A stretch of DNA of 27,712 nucleotides from contig JBCBQC010000084.1 of assembly GCA_039820405.1 (NCBI GenBank), forward strand, positions 1 through 27,712. The letters run 5' to 3'. Source of the stretch: CALLVY01 sp937899855 (GTDB lineage: Bacteria; Bacteroidota; Bacteroidia; Chitinophagales; Saprospiraceae). The position numbers and the translations under genes are program-made. The notes beneath the pieces were generated by a model. It was not told where the DNA came from, ran no database searches, and saw nothing but the letters and a program-made list of their open reading frames with translations. How positions within the stretch are numbered: the first letter of the stretch is position 1; each line of letters begins with the position of its first letter. Shown here piece after piece: positions 1 to 7,904 of the stretch.

Positions 1-256
1 TTTCGTGACATGCCATTTATAGGTGGCAAACCGAAAAACTAAGCAGAAATAGTCCTTTTCTATAAAAATTGTGACTGGGTTTTTCTTGCTTCTGCGTCAT
101 TTTACTAGCGCTTTTATGCTATTCTGACGATTAATTTTCTTCCCCTCTCGCGGGGTCCCCCCCTTCCTTTTTATGGATGAATTTTACGCGAACTTTTCAA
201 ATTCGTTTCCTTTTCTGTATTTTTCTTTCCACTAGTGAAAATTTGCTCCTAAAACC
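1..256. other. Upstream non-coding region before the acylase gene
   Basis: AT-rich stretch with no convincing reading frame. It holds a short inverted repeat, TGCCA-N8-TGGCA (11-28), and a pyrimidine-rich segment around 140-170. I see no clear TAnnTTTG promoter element close to the gene at 257. The promoter for that gene presumably lies here but cannot be pinned down. Confidence 0.4.
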
Positions 257-2686
257 ATGATGAAAACCCTCCAATTTAGCCTCAGCCTCGTGCTCTGCAT
301 CGGGCTGTGCTACTTCCTCAATCGCCCCCTCGCGTTGGGGGAAGTGAGCCTGCCTCCCCTAGGGAGTTTTTTGAGCCCCTTCAACGGTTTTTGGCAAAAT
401 GCCGAACCCAGCACCGGGCCCGTGCTCCCCTCCCGCATTCAAGCGGAGCAGCTAACGGCACCCGTCGAGGTCTACTTCGACGAGCGCCTCGTTCCCCACA
501 TTTTTGCCCAAAACCAAGCCGACGCCTACTTCGCACAGGGCTACCTCACGGCCCAGCACCGCCTGTGGCAACTCGACATCTCCACCCGCTCGGTCGCCGG
601 CCGACTGGCCGAAGTCGTCGGACCGCGTGCCCTGGACCGCGACCGTAAGCAACGCCGGCTCGGGATGGTCTTCGCCGCGGAAAACACCCTCAAGCGCTGG
701 AAAAAGGACGCCACGGCCTACCAAGAACTCCAAGCCTACGTAGCCGGTATCAACGCCTACATCAACCAACTGGATCCGGCTGACTATCCCCTCGAATTCA
801 AGCTGCTGGACTACGCTCCCGAGCCGATGACCGAGCTCAAAGTAGCGCTGTTTGTCAAAGCCATGGCCACCACCCTCTGCTTTCGGGAGGCCGACCTAAA
901 AACCACCAATGCCCTGGCTCACTGGGGACGCGAGACCTTCGACTTCCTCTACCCCAGCCGCAATCCCAAGCAGCAACCCATCGTCCGGGACTTCCAGCCG
1001 GAGGTGGAGCCTCCCCTCCCCCAGCCCGACCCCGCCGCCGCCATCGGACTGTTGTACCACAAAGCCCTACCCGCCCCGCCCCCCCACCTGGGCAGCAACA
1101 ATTGGGCAGTCGACGGCAGCAAAACCGCCTCGGGTCATCCCATGCTCTGCAACGATCCCCACCTGAAGCTAAGCCTCCCCTCAATCTGGTACGAAATCCA
1201 AATCGTTACCCCCGAATACAATGCCTACGGCGCCAGCTTGCCCGGTCTGCCCAGTATCATCATCGGCTTCAACCAAAATATTGCCTGGGGCGAAACCAAC
1301 GTAGCTCAGGACGTCAATGACTGGTACCGCATCGAATGGACCGACGATAGCAAATCGCATTACCTGCTGGACGGAGCGCCCGTGGCCACCGAATTGCGCG
1401 TCGAACGCTACGAAGTCAAGGGACTGGCCGAGGTCTACGATACCGTTCGGTATACCCACTGGGGCCCCGTGGTATACGAAGACCCCGAACACCCCCAACA
1501 CGATTTGGCCATGCACTGGCTGGCCCACTACGAGCCCGAGGGCAACGACCTGACCGCTTTTTCCCTACTCAACCGCGCCCGAGGTTACGACGATTACACG
1601 ACCGCACTGTCGGAATACCACTCTCCGCCACAAAATTTTGTCTTTGCCAGCAATACGGGTGATATCGGCATGTGGGTTAATGGTCAGTTTCCCATCCGAC
1701 GGGGCGAGCAAGGACGCTTCGTTATGGATGGCAGTCAGACGGCCAATGGCTGGAGTGGATTTATTCCCCACGCCCACAAACCGCACGAAAAAAACCCGGG
1801 CCGCCATTTCGTCTTTTCCGCCAACCAGCGTTCCACCGATGCGCAGTACCCCTACTCCTACCACGGCAATTTTGAAGACTACCGGGGCCGCTACCTCTAC
1901 CGCCAACTCGATAGCTTGCAAGGGATTACGGTGGAAGACATGCAAGCCCTGCAAAACGACAACTACTCCATCCAAGCCGAAGAGGCCCTCCCTCTGCTGC
2001 TGCGATTTGTCGACCCCCAAGCCTTGAATGCGGAGCAAAAACGCTATTACGAATTGCTGCGGGAGTGGGATTACCGCTTCGAAGCCGAGTTAGCGGCACC
2101 AGCGGTTTTTGAAAATTGGTGGACCCACTTTTACGACCTGACTTGGGATGAAATCCTCCAGCTGGAGGATCAAATGGAGATGCTGCGCCCGGAAAGCTGG
2201 CGAACCATTGCGCTACTCGAAAGCGATACGAGCCACGTATTTTTTGATTACCAAGGCAGTCCGCAGGTGGAAGGAGCTCGCGAAATCGCGCGGATGGCCT
2301 TCGACAGTACCTGTCAGGAATTGGTTCGCTGGGAATTGGACAACGGTCCGCTCCGCTGGGTCAACTACCAACAGCTCGATATCGCCCACCTGGCGCGGAT
2401 TGCCGCCTTTACCCGGAGCGCAATCCCGGTGGGAGGCTACCGCCACGCGCTCAACGCCATCACCACCAGTACGGGGCCGTCCTGGCGGATGATCGTGGAG
2501 TTGGGCGATCCGGTGCGGGCCTACGGCGTGTACCCTGGGGGACAGTCGGGGAATCCCGGAAGTCGGCACTACGACGACATGATCGACCACTGGGCGCAGG
2601 GGCGGTATTATCCCCTACACTTCGTTCAATCGGTGGAGGAGGTGGCGGAAAAATCGTGGCGGAAGATGGAGTTGAACAATCAGTAA
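257..2686 (+). CDS. Penicillin acylase family protein (N-terminal nucleophile amidohydrolase)
   Basis: Predicted periplasmic amide hydrolase of the penicillin/cephalosporin/AHL acylase superfamily, made as one chain and self-cleaved into alpha and beta subunits. Residues 1-28 form a signal peptide or membrane anchor. The alpha-chain region carries FAQGYLTAQHRLWQLD (about 92-107), typical of the family. The hallmark GSNNWAVDG follows, with Ser280 as the expected nucleophile and new beta-subunit N terminus, and then GHPMLCNDPHL. At 809 residues the length is normal. The substrate cannot be told from sequence: beta-lactams, N-acyl-homoserine lactones or other acyl-amides are all possible. A small membrane protein follows after 38 bp. 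Family assignment is firm, substrate unknown. The ATG at 257 gives a good signal sequence; the next codon is also ATG. Confidence 0.93.
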   Translation: MMKTLQFSLSLVLCIGLCYFLNRPLALGEVSLPPLGSFLSPFNGFWQNAEPSTGPVLPSRIQAEQLTAPVEVYFDERLVPHIFAQNQADAYFAQGYLTAQHRLWQLDISTRSVAGRLAEVVGPRALDRDRKQRRLGMVFAAENTLKRWKKDATAYQELQAYVAGINAYINQLDPADYPLEFKLLDYAPEPMTELKVALFVKAMATTLCFREADLKTTNALAHWGRETFDFLYPSRNPKQQPIVRDFQPEVEPPLPQPDPAAAIGLLYHKALPAPPPHLGSNNWAVDGSKTASGHPMLCNDPHLKLSLPSIWYEIQIVTPEYNAYGASLPGLPSIIIGFNQNIAWGETNVAQDVNDWYRIEWTDDSKSHYLLDGAPVATELRVERYEVKGLAEVYDTVRYTHWGPVVYEDPEHPQHDLAMHWLAHYEPEGNDLTAFSLLNRARGYDDYTTALSEYHSPPQNFVFASNTGDIGMWVNGQFPIRRGEQGRFVMDGSQTANGWSGFIPHAHKPHEKNPGRHFVFSANQRSTDAQYPYSYHGNFEDYRGRYLYRQLDSLQGITVEDMQALQNDNYSIQAEEALPLLLRFVDPQALNAEQKRYYELLREWDYRFEAELAAPAVFENWWTHFYDLTWDEILQLEDQMEMLRPESWRTIALLESDTSHVFFDYQGSPQVEGAREIARMAFDSTCQELVRWELDNGPLRWVNYQQLDIAHLARIAAFTRSAIPVGGYRHALNAITTSTGPSWRMIVELGDPVRAYGVYPGGQSGNPGSRHYDDMIDHWAQGRYYPLHFVQSVEEVAEKSWRKMELNNQ

Positions 2687-2724
2687 TTACCGACCGAATC
2701 GAGGTTGGCTAAAAATTAGGACAA

Positions 2725-3075
2725 ATGAAACAACTATCGCTTGGTATCGCAAGTATTATTTTGGTTGGTTTTCTGGGGCACCAGTTGGGGCCTTGGTGGA
2801 TTATTGCGCCGGTGGCCGCGGTGGTGGCCTTGCTGCTGGATCGCAGCCCGGCGGTTTGTTTTGGGATGGGATTTGCGGCGGCCGCGCTGTTGTGGGGTAG
2901 TTACGCCAGTTGGCTGGATTGGTCCAATGCGGGTTTGTTGTCGCAGCAGATCGGGGTTTTGTTTCGGGGCTTGAGCGGGCTCCAACTGCTGGCGATCACG
3001 ACCACGCTGGGGGGATTAGTGGGTGGCTTGGGCGCGCTGACGGGCAGCTTGGGGCGCCAGCTGATGCGGTCGTAA
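2725..3075 (+). CDS. Small polytopic membrane protein, unknown function
   Basis: 116-residue, very hydrophobic protein with about four predicted membrane segments: residues 5-20, 24-40, 46-64 and 88-108. The last is glycine-rich (LGGLVGGLGALTG), as in small packed helices. I do not recognise a family. It follows the acylase by 38 bp with no terminator between them, so co-transcription is likely. The start is the ATG at 2725, preceded by a weak AGGA at 4-7 bases. Composition and codon use resemble the neighbours, so it is probably a real gene. A role as accessory or immunity-like partner of the acylase would be guesswork. Confidence 0.7.
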   Translation: MKQLSLGIASIILVGFLGHQLGPWWIIAPVAAVVALLLDRSPAVCFGMGFAAAALLWGSYASWLDWSNAGLLSQQIGVLFRGLSGLQLLAITTTLGGLVGGLGALTGSLGRQLMRS

Positions 3076-3186
3076 TGCGTAAATATGGTCCATTTGGGGA
3101 TTCCAAATTTGACTGCAGGTTAATTCTTTTGCCCGACATATTTTGGTAAAAAATTTGGGAAATGGTGCCGGATGAATTCTTTTTAT

Positions 3187-3194
3187 TAGTTTTG
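3187..3194 (+). promoter_or_regulatory. Candidate Bacteroidota -7 promoter element (TAGTTTTG)
   Basis: Exact match to TAnnTTTG, the -7 element of the Bacteroidota primary sigma factor. No clear -33 TTG lies at the usual distance, so support is moderate. Transcription from here would begin about 30 bases before the ATG at 3236, or would give the SusC gene a leader of roughly 360 bases. Confidence 0.35.
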
Positions 3195-3235
3195 GCAGGC
3201 AGAATTTGCACTGAAGACCACTAACCATCGACCAA

Positions 3236-3454
3236 ATGAGAGAGAGTCCTGTGCTCAATGATCAAAACATTACCGACGATAAACCAAAAACTTTTCAAAC
3301 CGTTTCCGATGCTGAGCCGCGATTGGTCCGGTCGGTGCGTTACTACCTCGATGTACTGATTTTTGGCGTGCAGAGCTACCGCGCCAATTACCCCGTTCCG
3401 CAGATTTCCAACAAATTATATTCCCGATTCATCGCTCGAACGGAGCGTGATTAG
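3236..3454 (+). CDS. Doubtful small ORF, possible degraded or small hypothetical gene
   Basis: 72-codon frame beginning ATG and ending TAG, about 40 bases after a candidate promoter. The middle section (YYLDVLIFGVQSYRANYP) has codon choice like genuine genes nearby, but I recognise no family. A second frame (TTG 3363 to stop 3560) overlaps the end and reads plausibly as protein from about 3450 (SFATDGAVELWVTLLEKN). The two together could be one gene broken by a frameshift. It could equally be non-coding leader. There is no signal peptide or membrane segment. Confidence 0.3.
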   Translation: MRESPVLNDQNITDDKPKTFQTVSDAEPRLVRSVRYYLDVLIFGVQSYRANYPVPQISNKLYSRFIARTERD

Positions 3455-3564
3455 CAACGATTCTACCCAAAGCTTTGCTACCGATGGTGCGGTGGAGCTA
3501 TGGGTGACCTTGTTAGAAAAAAACAACGTAAGAAACTTTATTCTTAACCAAAATTCATAATAGC

Positions 3565-6474
3565 ATGAGGCAAATTTTTACGAAACTGAGCCTAATCCTA
3601 GTCGTCTTATTGATGGCAACTGGTGGGGCTCTTGCCCAGTTTACGGTGTCCGGTCAGGTGACGGACTCCGAAAATGAACCCCTAATCGGTGTGACGATTA
3701 CCGTTAAGGGAAAAACCTTGGGAACCATTACCGATTTCAATGGTCGGTATTCCCTCGAAGTGCCCGGTACCACGGCCACGCTGCTTTTTAGCTACATCGG
3801 TTACGCTACCGTGGAGCAAGAAGTGAGCAGCAACGATCCCTCGGTGAGCATTACCCTCTCGGACGAGGCCACGCTGCTCGATGAGGTGGTCGTAACGGGT
3901 TTGGCCTCTTCGGTCAAAAGAAGTAACCTGGCCAATGCCGTTGCTACCGTTAACTCCCAGGAACTGACCGGGATCACCACCCAACAAACGGTAGATGGAG
4001 CCCTTTACGGTAAGATGACCGGGGTCAATGTGGTCAGTAGTGGTGGCGCACCCGGTGGTGGTATCGCCATTCGCCTGCGGGGGGTTTCCTCCTTGAGCGG
4101 CAACAACCAGCCCCTGTTTATCGTCGATGGGGTTTACATCAGTAATGCGGAAATCCCCAGTGGTTTGCGTTTTGCGTCGGGTGCCAACTCGGGTACGGAA
4201 GAAGGGGCCTCCAATCGGATTGCCGACCTCAACCCCGACGATATCGAATCCATCGAAGTACTAAAAGGAGCCTCGGCCGCCGCCATCTACGGAACGCGGG
4301 CCAATGCCGGGGTAGTCATCATCACGACCAAGAAAGGTCGGGCGGGTAAGACCGACATCTCCCTGTCCCAGGACTTTGGGATCAACACCATCCAACGCTT
4401 TATCGGACGGCGTCAGTATACCGCCGCCGAAGTCGCCGAGCGCTTCAACGAAACCGAAGCCGATCGCTTCCGGGCCGCCGAAGCCGCGGGTGAGATTTTT
4501 GATTACGAGGAAGAGATCTACGGTGAAACGGGTTTCATCTCCGACACCCGCATCAAAGTCAGTGGGGGTAATGAAAAAACCCAGTTCTTCTTTGGTGGTG
4601 GCATCCGCGACGAAGGGGGTATCATCAAAAATACGGGATACGACCGCCGTTCGGCCCGCTTGAACATCAACCACAAGATTTCGGATAACCTGAAATTCAA
4701 CATCTCGACCAACTACATCAATTCTTACTCGCGTCGGAGCTTTACGGGTAACGAAAACGAAGGGGGATTGAGCTATGGCTATACCCTGGCTTTCACCCGC
4801 GACTGGGTCAACCTCTTCCCCGATGCCGATGGCACCTACCCGCTTAACCCCAACTTTGCGGGTAACCCCATCTTCGTACGCGATCAAACCCGCAACGACG
4901 AAAGAACCAACCGCCTGATCCAAGGGGTGGGCGTGGATTGGAAAATCTTCCAGCAGGATAACCAAATCCTCCAGTTGAAGGTCAACGGAGGTATCGACTT
5001 TTTCTTCCACGAAACCGACGTCTACGTACCGGAAAACCACCAGTCGCAAATCGACGTTCAAAACGGTTTTGTCGGTCGGGGGAAAAATAAAATCTTCAAT
5101 AGCAACTACCAGGCTTTCTTGGCCCACGACTACTACACGGAAGGCAACATCAACTTCAGTACGCAGGTGGGTATTTCTTACCTGAACTTCGAGCGCGACC
5201 TGATCTACAACCAAACCACGCAATTGCTACCCCTCCAAAACAACTTGACCCTCGGTGGAGTACAAGAAATCAACCAGCGCATCGAGTTGGAAGAGGAATT
5301 TGGTATCATCGCGCAGGAGCAAGTTAACATCGACGACAAAATCATCGGTACCGTTGGGGTGCGTTTTGACAAGTCGAGCCTGAATGGTGATCCCAATCAG
5401 TTTTTCGCCTTCCCCCGCGCCTCGCTGGCCGTCAACATCGCCAACTTTGACTTCTTCCAGTCCGCTACCTTCGACGCCCTCAAGGTTCGGGTAGCCTACG
5501 GAGAAACGGGTTCGAGTGCGGACTTTGGTTCGCTCTACACCCCCTTTGCCCCCACCAACATCGCGGGCAACTTCGGTACCGCCGTACAGGGTTCGCAAGG
5601 GAATACCACGCTGGAACCCGAGACCTCTCAGGAAATCGAATTCGGAATTGACGTTTCGATCCTCAAAAAGCTGAACCTGGAGGTGACCTACTACAATCGT
5701 AACGTCAACGACCTGCTTTACGACCGCTCGCTCCCCGCTTCCTCGGGCTTTAGCAACGAAGTACGCAACGACCTCGATTTGGTCAACCGCGGTTTGGAAA
5801 TTGGCCTGAACATCAGCCCCGTAGAGAACAAAAACTTTAGCTGGAATAGCGGTGTCAACTTCTGGTTCAACCGCTCGGAAATCACCCGCTTGGGTATTGT
5901 CGACAGTGAAGTGGGTGATGGTGACGAAGACATTCCTTCTTTCGTTCCCCCCGGCGTGGCCTTTGGCCTGGGTCTGGGTACCTTCTTCATCGACGAAGGC
6001 TCGCCAATTACGGCCCTCTGGGGCAATGGTGACGATGGTGCCGAAATCATCGGTGACGTAGAGCCCGACTTCCAATTGGGTTGGTCGAACAGCTTCTTCA
6101 TCGGCGAAAATCTGACCGTCAACTTCCTCGTTCACTGGAAGCAAGGTGGCGACGTACTCAACCTCACCCGTCTGCTGACCAACCTCGGAGGTACCACTCC
6201 GGCGGAACTGGATGAGCTGGAAGGCTTTATCGAAGATGCTTCTTACTTCCGTCTGCGGGAGATCGGAGCTTACTACAAGATTCCCCTCAGCAGCACCTTT
6301 ATCGAGTCGATCCGTTTGGGCTTGTCGGGTAGAAACCTCTTCACGCTGACCGACTACAGCAGCTACGATCCCGAGACGTCGACCAAAGGGGGTGGCGGTT
6401 TATCCACCGGAATTGAAGTAACGCCTTTCCCCAGCTCGCGTCAGGCTTATTTCCACCTCACCCTTAACTTTTAA
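3565..6474 (+). CDS. SusC/RagA family TonB-linked outer membrane transporter
   Basis: Outer-membrane TonB-dependent channel that works with a SusD lipoprotein to import oligosaccharides, peptides or other large nutrients. It has a signal peptide (residues 1-24, cleavage after GGALA), a carboxypeptidase-regulatory-like beta-sandwich (about 27-105), a TonB-box-like LDEVVVTG, and a plug domain with the family motifs PLFIVDGVYI and DIESIEVLKGASAAAIYGTR. A beta-barrel ends in HLTLNF with the usual terminal aromatic residue. Its 969 residues are normal for the family. The SusD gene begins 18 bp after the stop, so the two form an operon. No glycosidase, peptidase or anti-sigma regulator sits beside the pair, so the substrate cannot be inferred. 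The ATG at 3565 places the signal peptide correctly. Confidence 0.97.
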   Translation: MRQIFTKLSLILVVLLMATGGALAQFTVSGQVTDSENEPLIGVTITVKGKTLGTITDFNGRYSLEVPGTTATLLFSYIGYATVEQEVSSNDPSVSITLSDEATLLDEVVVTGLASSVKRSNLANAVATVNSQELTGITTQQTVDGALYGKMTGVNVVSSGGAPGGGIAIRLRGVSSLSGNNQPLFIVDGVYISNAEIPSGLRFASGANSGTEEGASNRIADLNPDDIESIEVLKGASAAAIYGTRANAGVVIITTKKGRAGKTDISLSQDFGINTIQRFIGRRQYTAAEVAERFNETEADRFRAAEAAGEIFDYEEEIYGETGFISDTRIKVSGGNEKTQFFFGGGIRDEGGIIKNTGYDRRSARLNINHKISDNLKFNISTNYINSYSRRSFTGNENEGGLSYGYTLAFTRDWVNLFPDADGTYPLNPNFAGNPIFVRDQTRNDERTNRLIQGVGVDWKIFQQDNQILQLKVNGGIDFFFHETDVYVPENHQSQIDVQNGFVGRGKNKIFNSNYQAFLAHDYYTEGNINFSTQVGISYLNFERDLIYNQTTQLLPLQNNLTLGGVQEINQRIELEEEFGIIAQEQVNIDDKIIGTVGVRFDKSSLNGDPNQFFAFPRASLAVNIANFDFFQSATFDALKVRVAYGETGSSADFGSLYTPFAPTNIAGNFGTAVQGSQGNTTLEPETSQEIEFGIDVSILKKLNLEVTYYNRNVNDLLYDRSLPASSGFSNEVRNDLDLVNRGLEIGLNISPVENKNFSWNSGVNFWFNRSEITRLGIVDSEVGDGDEDIPSFVPPGVAFGLGLGTFFIDEGSPITALWGNGDDGAEIIGDVEPDFQLGWSNSFFIGENLTVNFLVHWKQGGDVLNLTRLLTNLGGTTPAELDELEGFIEDASYFRLREIGAYYKIPLSSTFIESIRLGLSGRNLFTLTDYSSYDPETSTKGGGGLSTGIEVTPFPSSRQAYFHLTLNF

Positions 6475-6492
6475 TCCAAGAAGAAGATCATT

Positions 6493-7800
6493 ATGAAAAA
6501 TATATTTCAATTTTTACTCTTATTAGCCGGGGTCTTCGCCTTCCAAGCTTGTGAGCTGGAAAACGACGTCAACCCCAACGCCTCGACCATCGGCTCGGTG
6601 GCCCAGGATGCTACCCAGACGGAGCTCGATCTGCTCGTTGCGGGCATCGAGGCCGATACCCGGGAGGGATTTGGCACCTACATTACCGCCACGGGATCGG
6701 TTTCCCGTGAGTTGTACCTCTTTGACGCCGATCCTCGGAATACGGAGGAATTGCTGGGTAAAGAAGGAGCGGGTTTGGACAACAATACCTTCTACCTTAC
6801 CGCCCCCTACAACACGCGCTACCGGGTCATCAAGACCTGTAATATCCTTCTGGACGCCCTCGACAATACCAGCTCGGTCGACGATGCGGCCAAGCAGGGC
6901 TACCGCGGTTTTGCCAATACCATCAAGGCACTGATGTACCAGCAGGTGCTGGATATGTTGGGTACGAATGGCCTGCGTTTTGACGTAGCCGACCCCGATG
7001 ACCTCGGTCCCTTCCTCAACGAAACCGCCTCCTTCGAGGCCGTCGCTACCCTGCTCAATACCGCCAACGACCAACTGCGGGGCGGAGAGTTCCTCTTTAG
7101 CCTCTCCCCCGGCTTTGCGGGCTTTGATACCCCGGCGACCTTTGCCCAGTTCAACCGGGCCCTGGCCGCACGACTGGCCGCACGGGCGGGCAACTACGGT
7201 GCCATCGCTGGCTTCCTCGCCGATTCTTTTATCGATGCGGCGGGCGACCTGAGCACGGGCCCCCGGCACGTATTCAGCTTGACCTCGGGAGACATCCTCA
7301 ACCCCGTTTTCCGTCCCGCCAACCAGAGTGGGGACCAGATTTTTGCCCACAACTCGGTCATCGACGAAGCCGAAGCGGGTGACCTGCGTCTGGACAAGTT
7401 CAACACCCGCCAGGATACGTCGATCCAGGATGGTTTGGCCAGTTTGTACGAAAGTGCCCTCTACGCCAACTCCACCGCGCCCATTGACATCATCCGCAAC
7501 GAGGAATTGGTCCTGATCGATGCCGAGGCAAAGATCCAAACCAATGACCTGCCCGGTGCGGTTGCCGCTCTCAACGTCATCCGCAACGCCGCGGGACTCG
7601 CCGATTACGCCGGTGCTGAGACCGTGGAGGCTTTGACGGATGAGCTCCTCGTCCAACGGCGCTATTCGCTCTGGGGCGAAGGCCACCGCTTCGCCGACCT
7701 GCGCAAGTACGGCCTCCTGACGCCGGATTTCTTGCCCATCGATCGCGACGGAGACATCATTCACCAGGTCTTCCCCATTCCGTTGACGGAAGCCCAATAA
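6493..7800 (+). CDS. SusD/RagB family outer membrane lipoprotein
   Basis: Surface lipoprotein that caps the SusC channel and captures substrate. A lipoprotein signal ends in FAFQAC, with lipidated Cys20. Helical tetratricopeptide-like architecture is suggested by YNTRYRVIKTCNILLDAL and the alanine/leucine-rich middle. The C-terminal GEGHRFADLRKYG motif is characteristic of SusD proteins, where Arg/Asp-rich turns precede the final strand. At 435 residues it is at the short end of the family (usually about 450-600). It is translated 18 bp after SusC and is followed by a strong terminator, so it is the last gene of a two-gene operon. Confidence 0.95.
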   Translation: MKNIFQFLLLLAGVFAFQACELENDVNPNASTIGSVAQDATQTELDLLVAGIEADTREGFGTYITATGSVSRELYLFDADPRNTEELLGKEGAGLDNNTFYLTAPYNTRYRVIKTCNILLDALDNTSSVDDAAKQGYRGFANTIKALMYQQVLDMLGTNGLRFDVADPDDLGPFLNETASFEAVATLLNTANDQLRGGEFLFSLSPGFAGFDTPATFAQFNRALAARLAARAGNYGAIAGFLADSFIDAAGDLSTGPRHVFSLTSGDILNPVFRPANQSGDQIFAHNSVIDEAEAGDLRLDKFNTRQDTSIQDGLASLYESALYANSTAPIDIIRNEELVLIDAEAKIQTNDLPGAVAALNVIRNAAGLADYAGAETVEALTDELLVQRRYSLWGEGHRFADLRKYGLLTPDFLPIDRDGDIIHQVFPIPLTEAQ

Positions 7801-7821
7801 GTAAGGTTCGCCTTGCTTCCC

Positions 7822-7859
7822 AAAGCGCTAATCGGCTCGTCCGATTAGCGCTTTTTTTT
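7822..7859 (+). terminator. Rho-independent terminator after the SusCD operon
   Basis: Perfect 12-bp stem AGCGCTAATCGG / CCGATTAGCGCT with a 5-base loop, extendable by A-T pairs, followed directly by a run of eight T. It lies 22 bases after the SusD stop codon. Confidence 0.93.
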
Positions 7860-7870
7860 ATTCGATTCCG

Positions 7871-7878
7871 TAACTTGC
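7871..7878 (+). promoter_or_regulatory. Candidate promoter for tex (TAACTTGC)
   Basis: TAnnTTGC, one T shorter than the Bacteroidota -7 consensus TAnnTTTG. It lies just past the terminator and 27 bases before the tex ATG. Its position in an otherwise tiny intergenic gap supports it; the match itself is weak. A TTG codon overlapping it would extend tex in frame but is better read as promoter. Confidence 0.35.
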
Positions 7879-7904
7879 GCCCGAAAAAACATTCCACCTT
7901 ACTT

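Larger units (their letters stand above)
3076..3564. other. Largely non-coding leader region before the SusC gene
   Basis: 489 bases between the small membrane protein and the SusC gene. It contains an ATTTGG-N5-CCAAAT inverted repeat (3092-3108) without a T-tract, a TAnnTTTG element (3187-3194), and one doubtful small ORF (3236-3454). Otherwise it may serve as a long 5' leader of the SusC transcript. Confidence 0.5.

Noticed and set aside
11..28. TGCCA-N8-TGGCA inverted repeat as terminator or operator
   Set aside because: Short arms, no T-tract, no second copy; within chance expectation.
257..2686. Naming the acylase as a quorum-quenching AHL acylase
   Set aside because: The superfamily motif is clear, but nothing visible separates AHL acylases from other members.
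3092..3108. ATTTGG-N5-CCAAAT hairpin as terminator of the small membrane protein gene
   Set aside because: The stem is only six AT-rich pairs and no T-run follows.
6523..7797. Long open frame on the minus strand opposite the SusD gene
   Set aside because: It mirrors the codon bias of the GC-rich plus-strand gene, has no family motif, and the plus-strand product is a clear SusD lipoprotein.
7875..7904. TTG start extending Tex by ten residues
   Set aside because: It overlaps the likely promoter and the terminator-proximal gap; the ATG at 7905 gives the family-like N terminus.
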